64,000 nt of DNA from Streptomyces sp. CB09001 (lineage in GTDB: Bacteria; Actinomycetota; Actinomycetes; Streptomycetales; Streptomycetaceae), in contig NZ_CP026730.1 in NCBI RefSeq assembly GCF_003369795.1, positions 5,757,001 through 5,821,000 on the forward strand, written 5' to 3'. A program made the translations under genes and the position numbers. The notes under the pieces are model-generated. The model searched no databases. It saw nothing but the letters and a program-made list of their open reading frames with translations, and was not told where the DNA came from. How positions within the stretch are numbered: position 1 is the first letter of the stretch; every line of letters starts with the position of its first letter. Of this stretch, positions 50,761-58,618 are shown piece by piece.

Positions 50761-51936
50761 ATGACCGCATTCTCGCTCGAACCGGCACAACTCACCTGGT
50801 GCGACGAGCTGCGCGCCCTGGCCGCCGAACGGCTGCGCCCGCTCGCGGAGAAGGGCGAGCCGGGCCGGGTCAACCGCGCCTTGGTCGCCGAGCTGGGCTC
50901 CCTCGGCCTGCTGCCCCGCCTGTTCACCTCGGGCGCGCTCGACCTGTGCCTGATGCGCGAGTCCCTCGCCCACGCGTGCACGGAGGCCGAGACCGCCCTG
51001 GCCCTCCAGGGCCTCGGCGCCCACCCCGTGCACGCGCACGGCACGGAGTCCCAGCGCGCCCGCTGGCTCCCGCGCGTGAGCGACGGCACCGCGGTCGCCG
51101 CCTTCGCCCTCTCCGAGCCCGACGCGGGCTCGGACGCGGCGGCACTGTCGCTGCGGGCGGAACCGGAGACCGGGCCCGGCGCGGAAGCCTCCGCCTGGCG
51201 GCTCACCGGGGAGAAGTGCTGGATCTCCAACGCCCCAGAGGCCGATTTCTACACCATGTTCGCGCGCACCACCCCCGGCGCCGGGGCCCGCGGCGTCACC
51301 GCCTTCCTCGTGCCCGCCGACCGCCCCGGCCTCACCGGCACCCCGCTCGACATGCTCTCGCCGCACCCCATCGGCGCCCTCGCCTTCGACGCCGTGCCCG
51401 TCACCGCGGACGACGTGCTCGGTGAACCCGACCGCGGCTTCCGGGTCGCCATGGACACCCTCAACCTGTTCCGCCCCAGCGTCGGCGCCTTCGCCGTCGG
51501 GATGGCACAGGCCGCCCTCGACGCGACCCTCGCCCACACCACCGCCCGCGACGCCTTCGGCGGCAAGCTGCGAGACCTCCAGACCGTCGCCCACCAGGTC
51601 GCCGAGATGGCGCTGCGCACCGAGTCTGCCCGCCTGATGGTGTACGCGGCGGCCACGGCGTACGACGCGGGCGACCCGGACGTCCCCAAGCGCGCCGCGA
51701 TGGCGAAACTCCTCGCCACCGAGACCGCCCAGTACGTCGTCGACCGGGCCGTCCAGTTGCACGGTGCCCGCGCCCTGCGCCGCGGCCACCTCCTCGAACA
51801 CCTCTACCGCGAGGTGCGCGCCCCGCGCGTCTACGAGGGCGCCAGCGAGGTGCAGCGCGGCATCGTCGCCAAGGAGCTGTACCGGACGTACCAGCCGTCC
51901 CCGACCGACGCCACGAGCAAGGAGGCCGGAGCATGA
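50761..51936 (+). CDS. Acyl-CoA dehydrogenase
   Basis: A 391-residue flavoprotein. Family motifs are FALSEPDAGSDAAALS, TGEKCWISNAPEADFYTMFART, RDAFGGKLRDLQTVAHQVAEM and the C-terminal RVYEGASEVQRGIVAKELY. It oxidises an acyl-CoA, possibly the ring-opened or partly reduced product of the aminobenzoyl-CoA route. GGAAGGGA precedes the ATG at 50761. It overlaps the RidA-like gene by ATGA. Confidence 0.93.
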   Translation: MTAFSLEPAQLTWCDELRALAAERLRPLAEKGEPGRVNRALVAELGSLGLLPRLFTSGALDLCLMRESLAHACTEAETALALQGLGAHPVHAHGTESQRARWLPRVSDGTAVAAFALSEPDAGSDAAALSLRAEPETGPGAEASAWRLTGEKCWISNAPEADFYTMFARTTPGAGARGVTAFLVPADRPGLTGTPLDMLSPHPIGALAFDAVPVTADDVLGEPDRGFRVAMDTLNLFRPSVGAFAVGMAQAALDATLAHTTARDAFGGKLRDLQTVAHQVAEMALRTESARLMVYAAATAYDAGDPDVPKRAAMAKLLATETAQYVVDRAVQLHGARALRRGHLLEHLYREVRAPRVYEGASEVQRGIVAKELYRTYQPSPTDATSKEAGA

Positions 51937-52331
51937 CCGCCGAACGGGTGAACCCGCCCCAACTGTCCCCGCCCACCGGCTTCTCCCACGCCGTCGTCGC
52001 CACCGGCGGCCGCGTCGTGTTCCTGGCCGGCCAGACCGCCCTCGACACCGACGGCGAGGTCACCGGCGACACCCTCCCCGCCCAGTTCGAGCAGGCCCTC
52101 ACCAACCTCCTCACCGCCCTGCGCGCCGCCGGGGGCACCCCCGCCGACCTCGCCCGCGTCACCGTCTATGCCACCGACGTCGCCGCGTACCGCACCCACG
52201 CCGCGGACATCGGCCGCACCTGGCGCGCACTGGCGGGCCGCGACTACCCGGCGATGGCGGTCGTGGAGGTCGTACGGCTGTGGGACGAACGGGCGTTGGT
52301 GGAACTGGACGGGTTCGCGGTACTGCCGTAG
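51933..52331 (+). CDS. RidA-family enamine/imine deaminase
   Basis: A 132-residue YjgF/YER057c/UK114 protein with FLAGQTALDTDGEV, DLARVTVYATDVAAYR and YPAMAVVEVVRLWDERALVELDGFA. The arginine that holds the substrate carboxylate in RidA is replaced in this region by VRLWDE, so it belongs to a divergent subgroup. Hydrolysing an enamine or imine formed from the 2-amino group of anthraniloyl-CoA derivatives fits the neighbourhood. Translationally coupled to the acyl-CoA dehydrogenase. Confidence 0.9.
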   Translation: MTAERVNPPQLSPPTGFSHAVVATGGRVVFLAGQTALDTDGEVTGDTLPAQFEQALTNLLTALRAAGGTPADLARVTVYATDVAAYRTHAADIGRTWRALAGRDYPAMAVVEVVRLWDERALVELDGFAVLP

Positions 52332-52358
52332 TCCCCCCGCGACCCCTACCATTCCGGC

Positions 52359-53186
52359 ATGCCGGACATCGAACTGAGCGCGGGAACCATCGAGTACGAG
52401 GACACCGGCGGCGACGGCCCCGTCGTCGTCCTCCTCCACGGCCTCGTCCACGACCGGACCGTCTGGCGCAAGGTGATCACCGACCTGCGCACCGACCACC
52501 GGGTGATCGCGCCGACCCTGCCCTACGGCGCCCACCGCCGCCCGATGCGCCGACCGCCCACACCCGACCTGGTCAACGAGCTGATCGCCGAGTTCCTCGA
52601 CCGCCTCGACCTCACCGACGTCACCCTCGTCGAGAACGACTGCGGGCGCGCCCAGACGGTGGCCGCCCGGCACCCGGAGCGGCTCGCACGGCTGGCGCTC
52701 GTCGCGTGCGAGGCGTTCGACAACTACCCGCCGGGCCTGCCCGGGAAGCTGATCGGCATCGCCTGCCGGGCCCCCGGCGGCGTCTCCCTGCTGGTGCGCA
52801 CCCTCGGCCTCAGGCCGCTGCGCCGTCTTCCGGTCGGCATCGGCGCCCTCACCAAGCGGCCCGTGCCGGACGAGATCGTCGACGGCTGGCTCCGCCCGCT
52901 GCGCACCGACCCGGCGATCCGGCGCGACTTCCGGCACTACGGCACGCACGTGCGCCGCGACGAACTGCTCGAAGCCGCCCAGGGACTGCGGAGGTTCGAC
53001 CGGCCCGCACTCGTCGTCTGGGCGACCGAGGACCTGATGATGCCCCGCGCCCACGGCCGCCGCCTGGCCGAACTCCTCCCGCAGGGACGGCTGGTGGAGG
53101 TCGAGGACACCCGGACGCTGATCCCCGAGGACCAGCCGGAGCTGCTCGCCTCCCTGCTGCGGGAGTTCGTGGCCGAGAAGGACTGA
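52359..53186 (+). CDS. Alpha/beta hydrolase, Asp-nucleophile type, lacking catalytic His
   Basis: A 275-residue alpha/beta-hydrolase fold. The oxyanion region is VVLLHGLVHDRTVW. The nucleophile elbow is VENDCGRAQ with Asp94 where esterases have Ser, as in haloalkane-dehalogenase-like proteins. The loop that should hold the catalytic histidine reads VEDTRTLIPEDQPELL, with no His in the usual place. It may therefore have altered chemistry or none. It lies 27 bases after the RidA-like gene and may share its transcript. Confidence 0.85.
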   Translation: MPDIELSAGTIEYEDTGGDGPVVVLLHGLVHDRTVWRKVITDLRTDHRVIAPTLPYGAHRRPMRRPPTPDLVNELIAEFLDRLDLTDVTLVENDCGRAQTVAARHPERLARLALVACEAFDNYPPGLPGKLIGIACRAPGGVSLLVRTLGLRPLRRLPVGIGALTKRPVPDEIVDGWLRPLRTDPAIRRDFRHYGTHVRRDELLEAAQGLRRFDRPALVVWATEDLMMPRAHGRRLAELLPQGRLVEVEDTRTLIPEDQPELLASLLREFVAEKD

Positions 53187-53199
53187 GCCGTACCGGGCT

Positions 53200-53409
53200 T
53201 CAGGCGGCCATCACCAGACGCCCGGCGGGCACCCGGCGCGGGGCGACCACACGGCCGTCGGGGAGCAGCTCGCCGGTGTCGTCGAAGACGACCGTGCCGT
53301 CGCACAGCAGGTTCCACCCCTGCTCCGGGTGGGCGGCCACGACGTGCGCGGTGACGACGCGTGCCTCGGGGGAGTCGGAAGCGGGGCAGGAAGGCCGGTG
53401 GACACACAT
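53200..53409 (-). CDS. DUF5999 small protein
   Basis: A 69-residue protein matching DUF5999: MCVHRPSCPASDS at the start, then HHVVAAHPEQGW-like and CDGTVVFDDTGELLPDGRVVAP split across the rest. Two early cysteines in C-x-x-x-x-x-C spacing suggest metal binding, unproven. GGAGG precedes the ATG at 53409. It is common in Streptomyces with no known function. Confidence 0.85.
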   Translation of the reverse strand: MCVHRPSCPASDSPEARVVTAHVVAAHPEQGWNLLCDGTVVFDDTGELLPDGRVVAPRRVPAGRLVMAA

Positions 53410-53649
53410 GGCGCACCTCCACGTCGGGAGACCGTCCCGTCCTCGGGACCGTCGCGTGTACCGACGGTGCGCCCGCCGGGAGGTCGTCGCCAAGACCCGG
53501 GCGGCAAGCGTGACAACACCCGGACAAGCCGGCGACGGTTCCACGACGGCCGGCGCGGACTCGCCACCGAAGGGGTGACGGTCACTGCCGCCGACCCCTC
53601 GGCCCGGTACCAGTGGAACCCCTCATTCCGACCGACCGGGAGGTTCCCC

Positions 53650-54093
53650 ATGCCCGTACGCTCCGCCGCCCTCGCCACGGCCGCCGGCGCCGCCCTGCTC
53701 CTGCTCGCCGCCCCCGCCGCCACGGCCGCACCCCACGACGCCCGCCTCGTCGCGGAGTCGGTGACCGTCGACCCGACCGGCCGTATCGCCGCCGACGGCA
53801 GCGTCACCCTCACCGGCACCTACCGCTGCACCGGCGGCAGCGGACCGGTCTTCGTCAGCTCCACGGTGAGTCAGAGCGACCCGTCCGCCCGCTACGGCGT
53901 CGGCGGCACCCGCGCGGTCTGCGACGGCCTGGAGCACCGCTGGGTCAACACCGGCACGCCCGACACGGTCGTCCTCCAGCCCGGCGCGGCCCACGTCGAG
54001 GCCACCCTGATGGAGCTGCGCCCCATGGGCATCGTGCCGCTCCCGAGCTTCCACGCCCGGCAGGCACAGGACGTGACCCTGACGGCGGGCTGA
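53650..54093 (+). CDS. Secreted DUF6299-type protein
   Basis: A 147-residue protein with a signal peptide (residues 1-27, ending ATAAP) and a compact beta-rich domain: VAESVTVDPTGRIAADGSVT, LTGTYRCTGGSGPVFVSSTV. Two cysteines could form a disulfide. It looks like the Streptomyces DUF6299 family; the role is unknown. GGGAGG lies upstream of the ATG at 53650. Confidence 0.8.
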   Translation: MPVRSAALATAAGAALLLLAAPAATAAPHDARLVAESVTVDPTGRIAADGSVTLTGTYRCTGGSGPVFVSSTVSQSDPSARYGVGGTRAVCDGLEHRWVNTGTPDTVVLQPGAAHVEATLMELRPMGIVPLPSFHARQAQDVTLTAG

Positions 54094-54214
54094 CCCCCCG
54101 CGGTCCCCTTCCGTACCCCTCCGGGCGTGATCCGCAACGCATTCCGCATTTCCTTTTCTTCACATTCTCCGGAGGAGATGGCAGAGCGCGACGACCACTT
54201 TGTTCCGCTCCGGG

Positions 54215-55099
54215 TCAGGTTCGTTTTCCGGGACCCGTACCGGGCCGCGGCGAACGCACGGCATTCTGCCGCTGCTGCGGAAGGGACACCGGATCGGCGG
54301 CCGCCCTGCCCGACGGATCGTCACCCGGAGTGACCGCGGCGCGTTGCCGGTGACGCGGCACCGCCCGCCGGGGCGGACGGGTGAGCGTGATCTGGCGGAT
54401 GACCTGCTGGAAGCAGACCAGCGAGGCCAGTCCGGGCAGGGCGGCCGCCGCGCCGTCGCTGATCGTCCTGGGCGCCTCCGCGATGCAGAGCAGCATCGCG
54501 ATGGCCGAGAACAGCAGGACGACGGCCCAGGAGTGCACCGCGCGGCGCTGGTGCAGCGCGGCCCGCAGCACCGCCAACGAGGCCACCAGCCAGGGCCCGT
54601 AGACCAGCAGCGGCCACCAGGACACCACGCTGCCGCGGGTACGGGTCACGGCGGCCAGCCGCAACGGTTCGTAGGCCACCATGCCGCCGAACAGGCTCAC
54701 TGAGGCGGCGATGACCGCGGCAAGCGCGGCGACGAACAGGCTCGCGGCGCGCAGCCGGCTCACCTTTCTCCCTCTGCGGACCCTGCGGTGACTCGTCGGG
54801 GACTCCCTCAACGGGGGCAGCTCCGCCGTGATCTCCTGCAGATTGCTCAGCGGTGTGCCCGGGGCGGGTGCGAGCGCCGAGGTGTCCGTCGCGGAGGGTG
54901 CTCCGGTCTGCTGCTCCATCGCGTCCTGGAGCAGGAACGCGAGTTCCTCGGCCGGGTCCCAACCGGGTTCGGGCGGGACCAGGGTCTCCTGGGAGGCCGC
55001 CTCGGGCGCGCGGTGCCGACCGCTGCCCGTGGTGTGGAACGACCCTTCGCCGTACGGCATGTGGGGATGAGCGTGTGGTCCGTAGTGTTCTTCGTACAC
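54215..55099 (-). CDS. DUF2637 membrane protein
   Basis: A 294-residue protein. Residues 1-115 are hydrophilic and disordered, with His-rich HYGPHAHPHMPYG at the very start. Four helices follow (about 117-230), with SLFGGMVAYEPLR, YGPWLVASLAVLRAAL and SDGAAAALPGLASLVCFQQV typical of DUF2637, a family seen in Streptomyces mobile elements and chromosomes (SpdB-like). A basic tail ends it. The start is a GTG at 55099 and the ribosome site is weak. It forms an operon with the small gene before it. Confidence 0.8.
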   Translation of the reverse strand: MYEEHYGPHAHPHMPYGEGSFHTTGSGRHRAPEAASQETLVPPEPGWDPAEELAFLLQDAMEQQTGAPSATDTSALAPAPGTPLSNLQEITAELPPLRESPTSHRRVRRGRKVSRLRAASLFVAALAAVIAASVSLFGGMVAYEPLRLAAVTRTRGSVVSWWPLLVYGPWLVASLAVLRAALHQRRAVHSWAVVLLFSAIAMLLCIAEAPRTISDGAAAALPGLASLVCFQQVIRQITLTRPPRRAVPRHRQRAAVTPGDDPSGRAAADPVSLPQQRQNAVRSPRPGTGPGKRT

Positions 55100-55109
55100 G
55101 AGGCGCCGG

Positions 55110-55346
55110 TCACTCCGCCCGGGTGTACGTCAGGGAGCCCTGCGTCCGGCCCCACCGCTCGGCGAGACCGGTCTCCAACTCGGTCATGACATCCAGGAAC
55201 CGCTGCAGCACGGGCTCGGTCACCCGGAGAGGGACGGGGTGCCCGCCTCTGGTCAGAGTTCCGTCGCTCGGTGACGGACAGTGATTTCTGCCGGGCCTGT
55301 AGGTGTACGGGCCAAGCGCCGTGAATTCCCCGTGTTCCTCGGTCAT
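55110..55346 (-). CDS. Small hypothetical protein before the DUF2637 gene
   Basis: A 78-residue protein without a recognised domain: MTEEHGEFTALGPYTYRPGR, then a polar stretch and VLQRFLDVMTELETGLAERWG, a likely amphipathic helix. It ends 10 bases before the DUF2637 start, so the two are cotranscribed. The region upstream (55347-55450) is unusually AT-rich for this genome and probably carries the promoter. Confidence 0.6.
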   Translation of the reverse strand: MTEEHGEFTALGPYTYRPGRNHCPSPSDGTLTRGGHPVPLRVTEPVLQRFLDVMTELETGLAERWGRTQGSLTYTRAE

Positions 55347-55580
55347 ATCCGAAGTAACGTCTGCCTACTCCGTCGGATGCGCGGCAGTCGAGTGAACGAT
55401 TTCTGCGATACTTACCCAATCTCGAATTCACACCGGTTCGGTCGCCGACCGGTACGAAAAGCGTCAGAGGTCGCGCGAACGGGGGAAGAGGCGCAGCCCG
55501 ACGGAGCGTCCGGGCCCGGTACTTGGCCTGGCGGCGCGTGACCCAGGGCGGCCGTGACCACGGACAGCGCAGGAGCGGCC

Positions 55581-56456
55581 ATGAAGCGAGCGGCACCCGG
55601 GCGGGCGCACGCCCACCTCCGCGGTGTGCTGGCCCTGCTCGTGGCAGTGGTGGGGCTGCTGTGCCTCTTCGGGCACGCGGAAGGCGGAGGGCGCGGCACG
55701 CCCGCGGCGACCGCGGAGCGGGTACACACCGCCGCCGCGGCCGAACCGTCCGACGGCGCCGCCGCACCGTGCGGCAAGAAGGCGGTCGGCGACTCCAGTG
55801 TCCAGCGGGCCGAGAACCCGCCGCCGTCCGCCGCCTTCCCGCGCGCGACGTCGCCGCACACCGATCCCGCGCCCCTCGTGCCACAGCACTGCGGCGTGTT
55901 CGCCGGCGGCCCTGATTTGCCCCCGTCGACCCTCCACTCCGTTCTGCGGATGTGGACCGGCCCGTTCGGCCGTGTCCCCGCATCCTCGGAAACGGAGTTC
56001 TTCGGCATGTCCTCTTCGCCGCGCTCCTGGCGGCGGGCGGGTACGGCACTGCGTGTTTGGCGGTCCCGGCAGTGGACCGTGGCGGGCGCGGGTGCGGCGG
56101 CCACGGCGGTCCTGGTCGGCGTGCCCACCGACGTGGTGCCCAATCCCCTCTTCGGCCGGTCGGTCCCCGTGCAGTGGTGGAACTACCCGGCGCCGGCCGA
56201 CACGGCGGTACTGGCCGGCATCGTCCTGACCACCTACGTGCGCCGGCCCTCGTCCTCCCCAAAGCCGCACGCCGCCGACGGCGGCCGGCTCGGGGCGATC
56301 GGCGGGGTGCTCTCCTTCTTCGCCGTCGGCTCCCTGGGCGCCGGGATGCCGGGCAGCGGTGACCACTTTGGCCGAGGCTCGGCCCTGAGGAGCTGGTCCG
56401 GGCCGAGGACGAATCGCTGCTGCACGACCTGCTCACCAGGCGACCCCATAGGGTGA
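55581..56456 (+). CDS. Apparent fusion of a small secreted protein with a truncated membrane protein
   Basis: The frame encodes 291 residues with two unlike halves. Residues 1-140 start with a membrane or signal helix (LRGVLALLVAVVGLLCLFGH) and resemble small Streptomyces exported proteins. From Met143 (56007) begins MSSSPRSWRR, then membrane helices with VGVPTDVVPNPLFGRSVPVQ and GRLGAIGGVLSFFAVG. Homologues I recall continue with a Cys-Pro-x-Cys motif and more helices; here the sequence switches after FFAVG to an unrelated Ser/Gly/Arg-rich end. So the second half looks cut by a deletion. AGGAG lies 5 bases before the ATG. It may be one fused or two separately started proteins. Confidence 0.5.
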   Translation: MKRAAPGRAHAHLRGVLALLVAVVGLLCLFGHAEGGGRGTPAATAERVHTAAAAEPSDGAAAPCGKKAVGDSSVQRAENPPPSAAFPRATSPHTDPAPLVPQHCGVFAGGPDLPPSTLHSVLRMWTGPFGRVPASSETEFFGMSSSPRSWRRAGTALRVWRSRQWTVAGAGAAATAVLVGVPTDVVPNPLFGRSVPVQWWNYPAPADTAVLAGIVLTTYVRRPSSSPKPHAADGGRLGAIGGVLSFFAVGSLGAGMPGSGDHFGRGSALRSWSGPRTNRCCTTCSPGDPIG

Positions 56457-56509
56457 CCGTGCTGCTTCATCGAGTGAGATACCCGCCTCCGTTGGGTGAC
56501 GGGAGGTGA
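56363..56509 (+). pseudogene. Possible 3' remnant of another gene
   Basis: In a second frame, without a start codon, the sequence reads LGPEELVRAEDESLLHDLLT then RRPHRVTVLLHRV before a stop at 56507-56509. It is protein-like and lies exactly where the membrane protein loses its expected sequence, as if a deletion had joined two genes. Confidence 0.25.
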
Positions 56510-56854
56510 CCGCCGGGTGACCGGCTCTGTGAGGGCGCGCACAGGGCTCACGTCACACGGGGCCGGGGTTAGTAGACGCCCGACGCCCGCTCGCCCGCGT
56601 ATTCGTCGGCCGTCCGGGCGAGTCACGCGGCCCGTCTGCGAAGCGGCGTAGTAGGTCACACACTTGCCGCGGCGCCGGAGCGTTCCGCAGTGTGTTCGGC
56701 GTACCGGGGAGCCGAGCGCCGGGACCGGACGGGAAGAGGCCGTCCGTGATCCAGACACCGGCCCTGATGACGCGAAGCCGCGTCCAGCGCGGACACCGCG
56801 TCGCCGACCCCCCGTCGGCCTCCCCATCACGTTCCCGAATGGAGAGGTACACCC
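56457..56854 (+). other. Gene-free leader of the transglycosylase gene
   Basis: About 400 bases without a supported gene apart from the possible fragment to 56509. The one clear structure is a hairpin, CGGACGG (56726-56732) with CCGTCCG (56740-56746). I searched by eye for the cyclic-di-AMP (ydaO) riboswitch that precedes some Streptomyces wall-hydrolase genes and did not find its conserved elements. A long untranslated leader remains possible. Confidence 0.4.
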
Positions 56855-57373
56855 GTGCACGCCATCATGCGCCGCCCCGTCTTCCGCAAGTCCGCCGTGG
56901 CCTCCCTCGCCGCTGCGGGCGCCGCCGCCGTCACCCTCACCCTCGCCCCGAGCCCGGCACACGCCGCCGAGCCGGCCAAGGCCTCCACCGCGCAGACCCA
57001 GGCCCAGACCGACAAGATCAAGGCCATCGTCAAGGCCGGCGAGAAGAAGCACGGCGACGACCTCGAAGGCTGGATCCGCACTGCCCTGGACGTCATGGAC
57101 GCCAAGAACATCCCGGGCACCTACGAAGGCCTGCACCGCAACATCATGCGCGAGTCCTCCGGCAACCCGAACGCGCAGAACAACTGGGACGTCAACGCCC
57201 AGAACGGCATCCCCTCGAAGGGCCTGCTCCAGACGATCCAGCCCACCTTCGAGGCCTACCACGTCAAGGGCACGAAGGACTCCATCACCGACCCGGTCGC
57301 CAACATCGTCGCCGCCTGCAACTACGCGGCCGACAAGTACGGCTCCATGGACAACGTCGACTCCGCCTACTGA
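56855..57373 (+). CDS. Secreted lytic transglycosylase (SLT domain)
   Basis: A 172-residue exported protein. The signal peptide covers about residues 1-41 (ending PAHAAE). The SLT lysozyme-like domain has the catalytic Glu in IMRESSGNPNAQNNWDVNA and then NGIPSKGLLQTIQPTFEAY, with NIVAACNYAADKYGS near the end. It cleaves the glycan strands of peptidoglycan, leaving anhydro-muramyl ends. I chose the GTG at 56855 with GGAGAGG upstream; an ATG at 56867 is the alternative. A terminator hairpin follows. Confidence 0.92.
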   Translation: MHAIMRRPVFRKSAVASLAAAGAAAVTLTLAPSPAHAAEPAKASTAQTQAQTDKIKAIVKAGEKKHGDDLEGWIRTALDVMDAKNIPGTYEGLHRNIMRESSGNPNAQNNWDVNAQNGIPSKGLLQTIQPTFEAYHVKGTKDSITDPVANIVAACNYAADKYGSMDNVDSAY

Positions 57374-57449
57374 CCGGCGGACCCACCGACCGCCTGAGCC
57401 CCCGGGACGACCGGTCCCGCGCGGAGGCCGGCGGGGCCCAGGCAGCACG

Positions 57450-57486
57450 GCGGGGCCGGAAGGACGACACGTCCCTCCGGCCCCGC
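57450..57486. terminator. Bidirectional hairpin terminator
   Basis: GCGGGGCCGGA (57450-57460) pairs perfectly with TCCGGCCCCGC (57476-57486), between the transglycosylase gene and the convergent L,D-transpeptidase gene. Confidence 0.75.
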
Positions 57487-57554
57487 CTGCGTCGCACCCG
57501 AGCCCGGAAGGGTCTCAGAGCACTGCCCGGTTCGTCCGTCCCCCCGGAGTTGCG

Positions 57555-58532
57555 TCAGCCGATGGCGATCCGGGGATGGGCGGACGGTTCGATCCAGTTC
57601 ATGAAACGGTCCATGGTGGCCCGGGGGACGGAGACGCAACCTGCTGTGGCGCCGCTGCCGTTGACGTGAAGGAAGATGCCGGCGCCGCGGCCGGGGGTGG
57701 CGGGCCACCGGTTGAAGTTGATGACGAGTGCTTTGGCGTACTGGGTGGGGTAGCCGATGAGGTGTTCGCTGCCGCGGTCGCCGGATTCGGTCAGCGGGAA
57801 GTCCGCGCCCTGCGCGCCGTGCATGGAGTTGTAGAACTTCGACTCCGGGTCCTCCACCCACCAGTCGTCGTCCGTGACGACGTGGTACGGCATGCTCGTG
57901 CCGCTCGCCTCCACGCCGAATCCCTCGGTGATCGTGTACGTCCCGGTGGGGGTGGTCCAGGTGCCCTGCTGCCGCGTCGCCCCGTTGGTGACCCCGTTGG
58001 ACCCGACCCGCCCGGACTCGGTGGAGAACTGCGCCTTCCAGCCGGCGGATCCCTTGGCCCACGCGGTGACCGTGGCGTAGGAGCCACGGGCCTTGACCGT
58101 GATCAACTGCGTGGCGTTGCCGGCCTCGACGGGGATGGGGAAGTCCGGGGCGGCTGCGCCCGGTGCCGGGTCCGGCTGAGTGCCGGTGCCGGTGCCGGCA
58201 CCGGATCGCGTTCCTCCCGCCGTGTCGCCGTCGCCCGCATGGCCGGCTTCACCGGTCTTGGAGGCGGCCGCCCCGGTGGTCGGCGAGGCGCTGCCGCTCG
58301 GGGTGGCCGACGGCGAGGGGGAGGCGGACGCGGATTCGGACGCACTGGGGGAGGCCGTGGCCGTCGCGCTCGGTTCGGTCGCGCCCGGTCCCGCGTCTGC
58401 TGCCACCTGCTCCGCCGCCGTGTCGCCTTCGTCCGTACCGCAGCCGGTGGCGAGGAGCAGTGCACCGCAGGTGGCGACGGCGAGGGCGAGTCTGTGGGGG
58501 CGTATGGGCAGGGTGGCGTGTTCGGGCAGCAC
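57555..58532 (-). CDS. Lipoprotein L,D-transpeptidase (YkuD domain)
   Basis: A 325-residue envelope protein. The signal ends with the lipobox LLATGCG, so Cys is probably lipidated. A long Ser/Ala/Thr/Pro linker (about residues 35-125) spans the wall. The YkuD domain covers the C-terminal half: TPTGTYTITEGFG, and the catalytic IFLHVNGSGATAGCVSVP with His and Cys. Such enzymes make 3-3 peptidoglycan cross-links or attach proteins; some members of this subgroup are hydrolytic. The GTG at 58532 is the start. It follows the amidase gene on the same strand. Confidence 0.88.
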   Translation of the reverse strand: MLPEHATLPIRPHRLALAVATCGALLLATGCGTDEGDTAAEQVAADAGPGATEPSATATASPSASESASASPSPSATPSGSASPTTGAAASKTGEAGHAGDGDTAGGTRSGAGTGTGTQPDPAPGAAAPDFPIPVEAGNATQLITVKARGSYATVTAWAKGSAGWKAQFSTESGRVGSNGVTNGATRQQGTWTTPTGTYTITEGFGVEASGTSMPYHVVTDDDWWVEDPESKFYNSMHGAQGADFPLTESGDRGSEHLIGYPTQYAKALVINFNRWPATPGRGAGIFLHVNGSGATAGCVSVPRATMDRFMNWIEPSAHPRIAIG

Positions 58533-58618
58533 GAAGGGGTTCCTTCTTCGAGTACGAGACGAGGACGAGGACGAGTACGGGGGTGCGGCTGGGGGCTCTT
58601 GAACGGTGCGGGCCCGGC

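Noticed and set aside
56457..56854. Cyclic-di-AMP (ydaO) riboswitch before the transglycosylase gene
   Set aside because: Some Streptomyces wall-hydrolase genes have one, but the conserved ydaO blocks are not visible here; only a simple hairpin was found.
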